Positions 39,913 to 46,522 of a stretch of 46,522 nucleotides of DNA are shown piece by piece. Positions within the stretch are counted from its first letter, which is position 1. Each line of letters opens with the position of its first letter. Position numbers and translations under genes: made by a program. The notes beneath the pieces were generated by a model. The model did not search any database. It saw only the letters and a program-made list of their open reading frames with translations, and was not told where the DNA came from. This stretch comes from Chloroflexi bacterium GWB2_54_36 (GTDB lineage Bacteria; Chloroflexota; Anaerolineae; Anaerolineales; Anaerolineaceae): positions 1-46,522 of the forward strand of contig MGMG01000099.1 in assembly GCA_001796355.1 (NCBI GenBank), written 5' to 3'.

Positions 39913-40629
39913 ATGAAAGAATGGACGTATTCATTCCGGTTAAAGTCATTTTCACCATTCCAGCCCAAAAACACTGCTGAGAACACCCTCATGCACCAAC
40001 GCATTAACGGACTATCCATTGTAGCACTGGCGTTGATCGCTATGGGTACCTTTACCATTCTCTCTGTCCACCGCGCGCCCGCCCGCACGGCGGCTGCCGC
40101 GATGCCGCTCGTCCTGGCGGCGACGCCCACCCTTACCCCCTTTCAACCTTTACCCACCCCCACCCCTCTTCCAACAGCAGTTGAACTGCCGCCGGTGGTT
40201 AACGAAGATCCGCCCGATCGCCCGGAAGATATTCGCTTGCCGTATGACGATTATATCCTTACCCAAAAGACGCACGGCGCTGCTTACGGCGACGCGGCCA
40301 TCGACCTGGCCGCCGGTCCCGGGATGGACATCCTCTCGCCCATCAGCGGGCAGGTGACCCGAAACGGCTTCGACATCTACGGTAACTCCATCCTGATCAT
40401 CGAAAACGAAGTCTGGCAGGTAAAACTGCTGCACGGCGCTTTCTACCCGGCAGAAGGGGACTGGGTCGGCATTGGTAATCCCATTGGTGCAGAAAGCAAC
40501 ATCGGCTACACCTATGACATCTACGGGCGATCATGCTGGCGGCGCAGTTGCGGCTTTCATACGCATATGAACATCGTCGACCGGCGCACCGGCCAGAATG
40601 CTGATTTGATGAAACTGCTCAACCCTTAA
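39913..40629 (+). CDS. M23-like (LytM) peptidase domain protein with altered zinc site
   Basis: This 238-residue protein has one N-terminal membrane helix (LSIVALALIAMGTFTILSV), a Pro/Thr-rich linker (TPTLTPFQPLPTPTPLPT) and a C-terminal LytM beta domain facing outside. The domain has the core GAAYGDAAIDLAAGPGMDIL, VKLLHGAF and FHTHMNI. The HxH pair and the Asp ligand are present, but the first zinc ligand (His of HxxxD) appears to be Asp (DAAID). It may be an inactive wall-binding domain or use Asp. ATG 39913 is used; ATG 39991 (MHQRING) is a credible alternative. Confidence 0.7.
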   Translation: MKEWTYSFRLKSFSPFQPKNTAENTLMHQRINGLSIVALALIAMGTFTILSVHRAPARTAAAAMPLVLAATPTLTPFQPLPTPTPLPTAVELPPVVNEDPPDRPEDIRLPYDDYILTQKTHGAAYGDAAIDLAAGPGMDILSPISGQVTRNGFDIYGNSILIIENEVWQVKLLHGAFYPAEGDWVGIGNPIGAESNIGYTYDIYGRSCWRRSCGFHTHMNIVDRRTGQNADLMKLLNP

Positions 40630-40747
40630 AACATCGTCGCTGCTGAATTACCACGCGGCATAAAGGCCGGCTCGTCGATGTGCGATGGCATGATCCAAAC
40701 ATTCCATTTATTGTCGGCTGGGTACGTTTCGGACTGGCGCAGATGTA

Positions 40748-40777
40748 TTGACGCGCTGAACGTTCGAACCGTATAAT
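40748..40777 (+). promoter_or_regulatory. Promoter of the YCF48-like lipoprotein gene
   Basis: TTGACG (40748-40753) and TATAAT (40772-40777) with an 18-base spacer containing the palindromic GAACGTTC. The start is near 40784, 44 bases before ATG 40828. Confidence 0.65.
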
Positions 40778-40827
40778 CTTGTAGGTATCGCTCTGAGCAA
40801 GTGAAGCGGCCTGGAGGTCCACGCTTG

Positions 40828-42018
40828 ATGAAAAATCGCCTGACGATGGTTATCCTGATAGCCTTGCTGGTTACTTTACTGGCTGGCGCTTGCAAACCTA
40901 CACCCACCCCCGCGCCGCCCACCGAAACGCCGGCCCCTCCCCCGCCCACGATAACCCCCGAACCGCCAACCGCAATTCCTCCAACAGTTACCCCGACCGA
41001 TGTTCCTTCTGGCGAGGGGACTATCTTTACCAGGCTGGATATGATCACAACCACCACCGGTTGGGCGTTGACCACCACCACAGTGGTGCGAACCATGGAC
41101 GGCGGTGCGAATTGGACAGATGTCGCTCCGGCTGACTGGAACGATGCAATGCTGCCGACTTCTGCATTTTTCCAAAACGAAGATCATGCCTGGCTGGCTC
41201 AAACCGATCCAGTGGATTTTGAACGCGGGGTGTTCTACCACACCAGCGACGGCGGCGCCTCCTGGAAGCGCTATGACGTCCCCTTCGGCGCGGGTACAAT
41301 GAGTTTCGTGGATAACGTCAACGGCTGGATTATGGTCGGGCTGGGCGCTGGCGCCGGGTCGCAGGCCATTGCCATTTTCGCCACGCACAACGGCGGCGCA
41401 ACCTGGACGGAGACTTACCGCCGCGATACCGGCGAACCCGAACCAGCCGGTGAAATCCCGCTTGGCGGCTCTAAACAAGGCATCACCTTCCGCGATTTGC
41501 AGCACGGCTGGGTGGCGGGCAGCGTTCCGGCCGACAACATTGTATATCTATACGCAACCGAAAATGGCGGCGTCAATTTCCAGCAGCAGGATATCCCCAT
41601 GCCGGACGGCATTTCCACCGCCATGTTGTCGCTGGAAGCGCCCATTTTTTACACGAATATGGATGGTCTGCTGCCAGTCCTTCTATTTACCCCGGATGCT
41701 TCAGCCACCGTGTTCTATACCACTGCCGATGGCGGACTATCCTGGACGCCAACTTCGCCGGTACCCGTTCTCGGAAGTTATTCTGCGCCTTCCCCGGACA
41801 ATTTCATAGTCTGGGATGGCAACACGCTCTACCACAGCAACGACCAAGGCCAATCCTGGGATGCTGTCACGCCTGATACCAATCTCGAGGGGATGATTGC
41901 CGCTTTGGATTTTGTGGATGAGCAAAACGGCTGGGTCACCTGGATGGATGGTGACGGGGATGCCGGTCTGTATCGCACGACCGACGGCGGCCAAACCTGG
42001 ACGGTTCCGGCTCCCTAG
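40828..42018 (+). CDS. YCF48/sialidase-like beta-propeller lipoprotein
   Basis: This is a 396-residue lipoprotein: the signal ends in LAGAC (Cys22), then comes a Thr/Pro-rich tether (TPTPAPPTETPAPPPP). It is followed by repeated blades with the Asp-box-like motif seen in YCF48 and sialidase/BNR proteins: RTMDGGANWTDV, HTSDGGASWKRY, ATHNGGATWTET, TTADGGLSWTPT, HSNDQGQSWDAV and a final TTDGGQTWTVP. At least six blades are visible, so it is a surface beta-propeller probably for binding or assembly. ATG 40828 follows GGAGG; the GTG at 40801 adds nothing signal-like. It converges with the methyltransferase gene, stop codons overlapping in CTAG. Confidence 0.83.
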   Translation: MKNRLTMVILIALLVTLLAGACKPTPTPAPPTETPAPPPPTITPEPPTAIPPTVTPTDVPSGEGTIFTRLDMITTTTGWALTTTTVVRTMDGGANWTDVAPADWNDAMLPTSAFFQNEDHAWLAQTDPVDFERGVFYHTSDGGASWKRYDVPFGAGTMSFVDNVNGWIMVGLGAGAGSQAIAIFATHNGGATWTETYRRDTGEPEPAGEIPLGGSKQGITFRDLQHGWVAGSVPADNIVYLYATENGGVNFQQQDIPMPDGISTAMLSLEAPIFYTNMDGLLPVLLFTPDASATVFYTTADGGLSWTPTSPVPVLGSYSAPSPDNFIVWDGNTLYHSNDQGQSWDAVTPDTNLEGMIAALDFVDEQNGWVTWMDGDGDAGLYRTTDGGQTWTVPAP

Positions 42019-42899
42019 GCGGCAGGCAGACGGGCAGCGGCGATTGCTTTCAGGTGGTCCGGGCTGGTGCCGCAGCAGCCCCCGATCACCTGCGCTCCGG
42101 ATGCGATCCAGGTTGGCGCCGCATCGGCCATTTGCTGCGGGGTGGTCTGGTACACCACATTCCCCAGGTCATCCGTGATTGGCAAACCGACATTCGGTTT
42201 GAACCAGATCGGCAGGTTGGTTGCAGCCTGAAGTTCCCGCAGTGCAGCCAGGTTATCTGCCAGGCTGCGCCCGCAGTTGATTCCCAAAAGATCTACTCCC
42301 GAGTCATTCAAAGCCCTGGCAGCCTTGGCAGGTGAAACGCCCATCATGGTCCGGGTGCCGCGGTCATAACTAAACGAGCACACCAGCGGCAAATCGCAAA
42401 CCGAACGCACACCGCGCACTGCTGCAGTCGCTTCGCCCAGGTCGAACTGAGTTTCGATGACGATCAAATCCACGCCGCCCGCTGCGAGAAAGCGCGCCTG
42501 TTCGGCAAAGGCCACTTCTGCATCCGCCGCAGCCAGCGGACCGTAAGGATCGAGCATTTGCCCCGTCGGCCCAATCGATCCGGCAACGAACGCTCCGCTG
42601 CTTTCAGCGGCCTGCCGTGCCAATTTGGCCGCAGTGCGGTTGATCTTCTCGGTTTCCTCGGCCAGACCCATGTTTGCAAGATGCAGCCGGCTGGCGCCGA
42701 AGGTACAGGTTAACAGAATTTCAGCGCCTGCAGCGATAAAATCTTTGGCAAGCGTCAGGATGGCTTGCGGATTTTCCAAAACCCAGGCTTCGCCTGATTT
42801 TCCATCCGGCAGGCCGCGCTGCTGCAAGTTGCTGCCGGTCGCTCCATCAGCAATGATTATTTTTCCAGATTGAATAGCATCAAGAAATTTATTGGTCAT
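42015..42899 (-). CDS. Homocysteine S-methyltransferase family protein
   Basis: This 294-residue zinc-dependent methyltransferase domain is of the MetH N-terminal / BHMT / MmuM superfamily. The zinc cysteines are in LLGINCG and GGCCGTSP, and the substrate strand IIADGATGSNLQQRG and LTCTFGASR are conserved. No cobalamin or folate domain is attached. ATG 42899 lies inside the 3' end of the upstream RACo-like gene (11-base overlap), so expression is coupled. Pairing with a corrinoid reactivator suggests methyl transfer to homocysteine from a corrinoid protein or S-methyl compound; the donor is unknown. Confidence 0.85.
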   Translation of the reverse strand: MTNKFLDAIQSGKIIIADGATGSNLQQRGLPDGKSGEAWVLENPQAILTLAKDFIAAGAEILLTCTFGASRLHLANMGLAEETEKINRTAAKLARQAAESSGAFVAGSIGPTGQMLDPYGPLAAADAEVAFAEQARFLAAGGVDLIVIETQFDLGEATAAVRGVRSVCDLPLVCSFSYDRGTRTMMGVSPAKAARALNDSGVDLLGINCGRSLADNLAALRELQAATNLPIWFKPNVGLPITDDLGNVVYQTTPQQMADAAPTWIASGAQVIGGCCGTSPDHLKAIAAARLPAA

Positions 42900-44928
42900 T
42901 TTCTGCTTCACCTTGAGAGAATAGTTCGCCTGACCTTGCTGCTTCTCGTCGCTCGGCGATCATACGTTGAACGTTAGGGAAGGGATGGCTGGCGTGTGGG
43001 AATGGAAGCGCCGCAACAAATTGCTCTTGAAATTCGGTTTCCAGCGGAGCGGTGATGTGTTCCGTCCAACGAGCCACCTGCGCGGCTTCGGTCCGGCTGG
43101 ATTTATTCAACAGCGCAATGCGCGCGCCATCGCCGGCAGCGTTGCCAACTGCAATGACCCGATCCAGCGGGCAATCGGGGATCATGCCAATGATCATGGC
43201 GCGCTGCCGGTCGATCAAGCTGCCAAAAGCGCCTGCCAGCACAATTCGGTCAACCTGCTGCACGCCGCGTTCTTTCATCAGCAGTTGAGCGCCTACATAC
43301 AATGCAGCCTTGGCAAGCTGCACTGAGCGCACGTCGCCCTGGGTCAACACAATCGGGCTGCCGGTGACGGACTGTTCTGCAGTCGCCAGAACAAATGCTG
43401 GTTGGCCTTTCGGTCCGCGAATCAGCCGCGGAGAGTTGCGTTTTGAATTGAATTTCCCGGAAGGCTGCACCAATCCGGCCATAAATAATTCGGCAACTGC
43501 CTCAAGAATACCCGAGCCACAGATTCCGCGGGCCTGGATTTGTTCGTCCGGCAGCTCGACGCTCCAATGTTCCTGACCAATAACTTTGATGGCTACTTCC
43601 AGCGTATGCGGATCGATGCGCACCCGTTCAATGGCGCCAGGCGCAGCCCGCATGCCGTGCGTGATTTGCGCGCCTTCGAAGGCCGGGCCGGTCGGGCTGG
43701 ATGCGCATAACAGGCGTTCCCGATTGCCAAGCAGAATTTCACCATTGGTGCCGACATCCACGATCAGGACGATATCATCCTGCTTATGCGGCTCCTCTGC
43801 CAGAATAACGCCAACGTTATCGGCGCCGACATAACCTGCCTCTAACGGCAATACATGCACGCGCGCTCCCGGGTTAAATTTCAGTCCAAGATCGCGGGCA
43901 TTCGCATCCACCGCTCCACCGGCGACAGGCGCAAACGGCAAATGCCCGAGCTGAGCGGGATCGAGTCCGAGGGCCAGGTGGTGCATGACCGAATTGCCAA
44001 CCAGGACACAATCAACAATGTCTTCCGCCGCGGCATTGGCTTGCGCTGTTGCCTGCGCCGCCAGTTCGTTGATCGCATGGATCACTGCACGGTGTAGCCG
44101 CTCGCGTCCGTTCGGGGTTTCTACGGCATATGATATGCGCGACATGATATCGTCGCCGTAAGTCACCTGCGGATTCATCGCTGAGGTTGTCGCCAGCAGT
44201 GCTCCGCTATGCAAGTCACACAGGTAGGCTGCCAGCGAGGTGGAACCAATGTCCACAGCCAAGCCAAGCGGGGTATCATGCAGTCCGGCTTGCACCCGGA
44301 TGACCGCCTGGTCATTCCAGATGGTCAGGGATACCTCCCCATGCCCCTCCCGCAGCGCAGCCGGCAATGATTTCAAGGCTGTAAGTTCGAAAGTTGGGGC
44401 TTTCAACCCAAAGCGCGATTCAAGCAGCGCCAGGATGCGTTCCTGGTCAGAGCGGTCGCCCAATATCGGCGGATCGAGCGTCAGCAGCGCCATGCGAATA
44501 ATGGGGTCCACCTGAATCACGCGTTCGGTGGCAGCCTTGCGCACAACTTGACGGTTTGCCTGGGCTTCCTCGGGCACGGTGACCAGTAGATCGCCCTTTA
44601 CGTGTGCCAGACAACTCAAACGAACGCCGTTCGACAGTCCGCGCCTAGCACAAATCGACCGTTCATCCTGGTCAGCCGAACTGACGTGGTCTGCACTGGA
44701 GGTTAAGTCGTATTTGGCAAAACGGCCTTCTTCGATGATCACCTGGCATTTGCCACAGGTGCCTGCTCCGCCGCAAATGGATTCAATGCCCACCCCCAGA
44801 CTGCGGGCAGCATCCAGCAGGGACAGCCCGGCCTTGACTTTCCCGGACTGCCCTGAGGGCTGGAAGACAACCTTACAGATCTCGGGCGAATCAGGTTTTA
44901 ACAGCGGGGGCTCAAAAGGATTGGACAT
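42889..44928 (-). CDS. ASKHA-domain [2Fe-2S] protein, RACo/RamA-like corrinoid activator
   Basis: This 679-residue protein starts with a ferredoxin-type [2Fe-2S] domain with Cys52, Cys58, Cys61 (ICGGAGTCGKC) and Cys106 (RLSCLA). A linker follows, then a DUF4445/ASKHA ATPase core starting at GLAVDIGSTSLAAYL and including VDVGTNGEILLG and VLAGAFGS. Such proteins (RACo) use ATP and low-potential electrons to reduce inactive Co(II) corrinoid proteins back to Co(I). It is translationally coupled to a homocysteine methyltransferase gene. No corrinoid protein or CODH/ACS gene is in the window. Confidence 0.88.
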   Translation of the reverse strand: MSNPFEPPLLKPDSPEICKVVFQPSGQSGKVKAGLSLLDAARSLGVGIESICGGAGTCGKCQVIIEEGRFAKYDLTSSADHVSSADQDERSICARRGLSNGVRLSCLAHVKGDLLVTVPEEAQANRQVVRKAATERVIQVDPIIRMALLTLDPPILGDRSDQERILALLESRFGLKAPTFELTALKSLPAALREGHGEVSLTIWNDQAVIRVQAGLHDTPLGLAVDIGSTSLAAYLCDLHSGALLATTSAMNPQVTYGDDIMSRISYAVETPNGRERLHRAVIHAINELAAQATAQANAAAEDIVDCVLVGNSVMHHLALGLDPAQLGHLPFAPVAGGAVDANARDLGLKFNPGARVHVLPLEAGYVGADNVGVILAEEPHKQDDIVLIVDVGTNGEILLGNRERLLCASSPTGPAFEGAQITHGMRAAPGAIERVRIDPHTLEVAIKVIGQEHWSVELPDEQIQARGICGSGILEAVAELFMAGLVQPSGKFNSKRNSPRLIRGPKGQPAFVLATAEQSVTGSPIVLTQGDVRSVQLAKAALYVGAQLLMKERGVQQVDRIVLAGAFGSLIDRQRAMIIGMIPDCPLDRVIAVGNAAGDGARIALLNKSSRTEAAQVARWTEHITAPLETEFQEQFVAALPFPHASHPFPNVQRMIAERREAARSGELFSQGEAENDQ

Positions 44929-45071
44929 GCAGGACTATTGGAGTGATGCTGGATTCTAACATTTGCCGCGTAAACTGCGCCAAGGGATTATAGCCATTAT
45001 AAATACGAAAGTCAAAAACAGCACCGTTGTGAACCTGTGCCAGTTAAATATGCTTGCTTAAAATTGACCCC

Positions 45072-45100
45072 TTGACAAATTTGTTTATAAGCTGTAATAT
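45072..45100 (+). promoter_or_regulatory. Promoter of the MarR gene
   Basis: TTGACA (45072-45077) and TAATAT (45095-45100) with a 17-base spacer, start near 45107, 29 bases before GTG 45136. Confidence 0.7.
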
Positions 45101-45135
45101 TTCAATTAAGATAATTCAACATCAAAGGATTTAGT

Positions 45136-45585
45136 GTGCCCACCCATTACGTAGGTGACCCAACAGAAGTACTAGCCCTGGATACCTGGATCAAGCTGAA
45201 TCGCTCGGTCGAATCACTGGTCAGCCGGGTCAACCAGAGCGGCACCATGGGCGGCCTGACACCCACTCAATTCGCTGTTGTTGAAGCACTTTACCATCTC
45301 GGCCCTCTGTCTCAGTGTCAACTGGCTGCCCGCGTGTTCAAGAGCAGCGGCAATATGACTCTGGTGGTGGACAACCTGGAGAAACTCGGGTTAGTGAGCC
45401 GGCAGCCGGATGCCAACGATCGCCGGGTAAGCTTTGTGGGCCTTACCCCGCTCGGCAAACAAACCGTCAGCATCATCTTCCCGCAACACGCCGCGTTTGT
45501 CACGGAGCTTTTTTCAGTCTTGACGCAGGACGAACAGCGCACGCTGGGAGAGATCCTGCGCAAGCTTGGCAAACAAGAAGGATAA
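45136..45585 (+). CDS. MarR-family transcriptional regulator
   Basis: This 149-residue winged-helix regulator has helix-turn-helix LSQCQLAARVFKSSGNMTLV, recognition helix and wing LEKLGLVSRQPDANDRRVSF, and flanking dimerisation helices. The DR-x-x-x-V signature of MarR (DRRVSF) is present. One Cys in the HTH region (SQCQL) could be redox-active, but OhrR-type conserved N-terminal Cys is not seen. The start is GTG 45136 with AAAGGA 6 bases upstream. It precedes a YceI gene by 99 bases that contain an inverted repeat, suggesting direct control. Confidence 0.87.
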   Translation: MPTHYVGDPTEVLALDTWIKLNRSVESLVSRVNQSGTMGGLTPTQFAVVEALYHLGPLSQCQLAARVFKSSGNMTLVVDNLEKLGLVSRQPDANDRRVSFVGLTPLGKQTVSIIFPQHAAFVTELFSVLTQDEQRTLGEILRKLGKQEG

Positions 45586-45622
45586 AACGCCCTCTTTTTT
45601 TAGCCAATTATTTTGATGTTAA

Positions 45623-45642
45623 AATACTTAACAATAAGTATT
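45623..45642. promoter_or_regulatory. Inverted repeat upstream of yceI, candidate MarR operator
   Basis: AATACTTA-N4-TAAGTATT is a perfect 8-bp inverted repeat, the size of MarR operators. A possible promoter TTAACA (45628-45633) with TATTAT (45652-45657), 18-base spacer, has its -35 inside it. The upstream MarR gene is the obvious candidate binder. Confidence 0.55.
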
Positions 45643-45684
45643 ATCAACCAATATTATCAATGTTCAAAGGAGAACTAAAACACC

Positions 45685-46227
45685 ATGTCCTGGAAAATCG
45701 ATTCCGCCCACTCAGAGATTAATTTCACTGTCCGCCATATGATGATTTCGAACGTGCGCGGCCGTTTCGAAGCCTTCACCGGTACCGTGGAATTCGATCA
45801 GCAGAATCCTGCCCATTCGAGCGTTGACGTCCAAATCGAGACTGCCAGCGTCAACACCCGTGAAGCCCAGCGGGATACCCACCTGCGCTCTGCTGACTTC
45901 TTCGACGCCGAGACCCATCCCTACCTGTCCTTCAAGAGCAAAAAGGTCGAGGTCGTGGATGACTCGCACGGCCGCATCACCGGTGACCTGACCATTCACG
46001 GGGTTACTAAAGAAGTTGTGCTGGATACCGAATTTAACGGTATGTCGCAGAGCCCCTGGGGGTTCAGCAGCGCCGGCTTCAGCGCCACAACCAAAATCAA
46101 CCGCAAAGACTGGGGACTGGGCTGGAACATGGCGCTCGAGACTGGCGGCGTTCTGGTCAGCGATGAAATCAAAATCAACATCGACATCGAGATTATCGAA
46201 GAAAAAGTCGCTGAAACAGTCGCCTGA
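45685..46227 (+). CDS. YceI-family lipid-binding protein
   Basis: This 180-residue lipocalin-like barrel of the YceI family binds isoprenoid chains or other amphiphiles. Family motifs are WKIDSAHSEINFTVRHMMIS at the start, VDVQIETASVNTREAQRDTHLRS, FDAETHPYLSFKSKKVE and HGVTKEVVLDTEF. There is no signal peptide, so this copy is predicted cytoplasmic, as in many Gram-positive and Chloroflexota members. AAGGAG lies 13 bases before ATG 45685. Paired with a MarR regulator. Confidence 0.9.
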   Translation: MSWKIDSAHSEINFTVRHMMISNVRGRFEAFTGTVEFDQQNPAHSSVDVQIETASVNTREAQRDTHLRSADFFDAETHPYLSFKSKKVEVVDDSHGRITGDLTIHGVTKEVVLDTEFNGMSQSPWGFSSAGFSATTKINRKDWGLGWNMALETGGVLVSDEIKINIDIEIIEEKVAETVA

Positions 46228-46257
46228 CGCGTAGCTACCAACCACCTGTCATCACAC

Positions 46258-46288
46258 AAAAAAAGGGAGGCAAATTGCTCGCCTCCCT
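46258..46288 (-). terminator. Terminator for the right-edge minus-strand gene
   Basis: AGGGAGGC and GCCTCCCT form an 8-bp stem with a 9-base loop; on the minus strand it is followed by seven T residues. It lies 79 bases beyond the stop at 46367 and 31 bases after the convergent YceI stop, so it may also help terminate the YceI transcript. Confidence 0.75.
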
Positions 46289-46366
46289 GTAAAACTATAA
46301 AAAGGTGGGGGTCACACAAAATTCCAGGGCCGGTCGATCAAAAAAACGCGATAACCCAGACCGCTA

Positions 46367-46522
46367 TCAATGTCGCCCGATCAGAGGTAAAAACACATTC
46401 TGCTTCGTGCCCGCCGGACAAAAGACAGACCCGGAATTACTGGCCGTTTGGTCGAGGGTATTACTGGCGCTGATTTGATACGTATAAAAAGACCCTAATT
46501 CAGGGTCGCCTCCGGCGCCAGG
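46367..46522 (-). CDS. C-terminal 51 residues of a secreted protein, runs off the window
   Basis: The minus-strand frame is open from the window edge to a TGA at 46367-46369. It contains FYTYQISASNTLDQ, SGSVFCPAGTKQ and ends QNVFLPLIGRH. A terminal FLPL/YLPL-x-x-R motif is common on extracellular Chloroflexota proteins (from memory), and a terminator follows the stop at a proper distance, supporting a real gene. The product cannot be named from this piece. Confidence 0.55.
   Translation of the reverse strand, partial: PGAGGDPELGSFYTYQISASNTLDQTASNSGSVFCPAGTKQNVFLPLIGRH

Noticed and set aside
40876-41505. Minus-strand frame of 209 codons
   Set aside because: Antisense shadow of the YCF48-like lipoprotein; low-complexity Arg/Gly-rich translation from the Asp-box and Pro/Thr coding repeats.
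1-46522. tRNA or rRNA genes
   Set aside because: I saw no GTTCGAnTC-type T-arm with matching acceptor stem and no rRNA core sequence; a tRNAscan-SE run would settle it.

Overview
The window looks like a chromosomal piece of a moderately GC-rich Chloroflexota bacterium, most likely of the Anaerolineae type. This is an inference. It rests on lipoproteins with Pro/Thr-rich linkers, a T-box leader on valS, a 49-residue zinc-ribbon protein of the DUF5679 kind, a C-terminal FLPL motif on a secreted protein, fused iron/sugar-type permeases and a bacterial PH-domain protein. There are no rRNA or tRNA genes, no CRISPR array and no transposase that I can see.

Layout. 1-4.9 kb: the first codons of an MFS-like protein at the left edge, then an fbpABC ferric-iron ABC transporter, divergent from a DtxR-family regulator. 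A perfect 16-bp palindrome sits between them and covers the -10 of the fbp promoter. 5-10.4 kb: a second operon of the AfuABC type (binding protein, fused permease, ATPase) ending in a PfkB-family sugar kinase, so it may import a sugar, polyol or sugar phosphate rather than iron. 10.4-22 kb: mostly single genes (PH-domain protein, MFS transporter with a SHOCT/YvlB-like tail, small zinc ribbon, SRPBCC protein, SDR, DegV, lipoprotein GDPD, purB, GAF-GAF-GGDEF cyclase, MtaA/UroD-like methyltransferase). 21.9-23.3 kb: repeat-rich DNA around dut. 23.3-26.4 kb: valS with a complete T-box leader (specifier GTC, valine) and a consensus promoter.

26.5-31 kb: a polytopic membrane protein, then a + strand cluster of a RibD-like reductase, a HEAT-like protein, an apparently leaderless ArsR regulator, two AHSA1-type SRPBCC proteins, DUF2277 and a second RibD-like reductase cut off after about 28 codons. 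The cut is made by an AT-rich segment of about 1.9 kb (31.02-32.97 kb). Its own genes are also truncated at both edges, so it is either recently acquired foreign DNA or an assembly chimera.

33-37.8 kb: a 7TM hybrid histidine kinase (PAS-HisKA-HATPase-REC-REC-HPt) behind a small leucine-rich-repeat protein, a second copy of a two-hairpin intergenic repeat, and a class II fructose-bisphosphate aldolase. 38-46.5 kb: a PLP decarboxylase with a structured leader that looks like an attenuator, a GNAT acetyltransferase, an M23-like lipoprotein-style protein, a YCF48-like lipoprotein, a homocysteine S-methyltransferase overlapping a RACo-type corrinoid-protein activator, a MarR-YceI pair with a candidate operator, and the end of a secreted protein running off the right edge.

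The main themes are metal and sugar uptake with recognisable operators, one-carbon/corrinoid methyl transfer (the MtaA-like protein, the homocysteine methyltransferase and the RACo-like activator, but no corrinoid protein in the window), and RNA-level control (T-box, candidate attenuator, intra-operon hairpin). The observations most worth a second look are the ODC-type leader RNA, the AT-rich island, the two-hairpin repeat family, the MFS-SHOCT fusion and the AfuABC-kinase operon.
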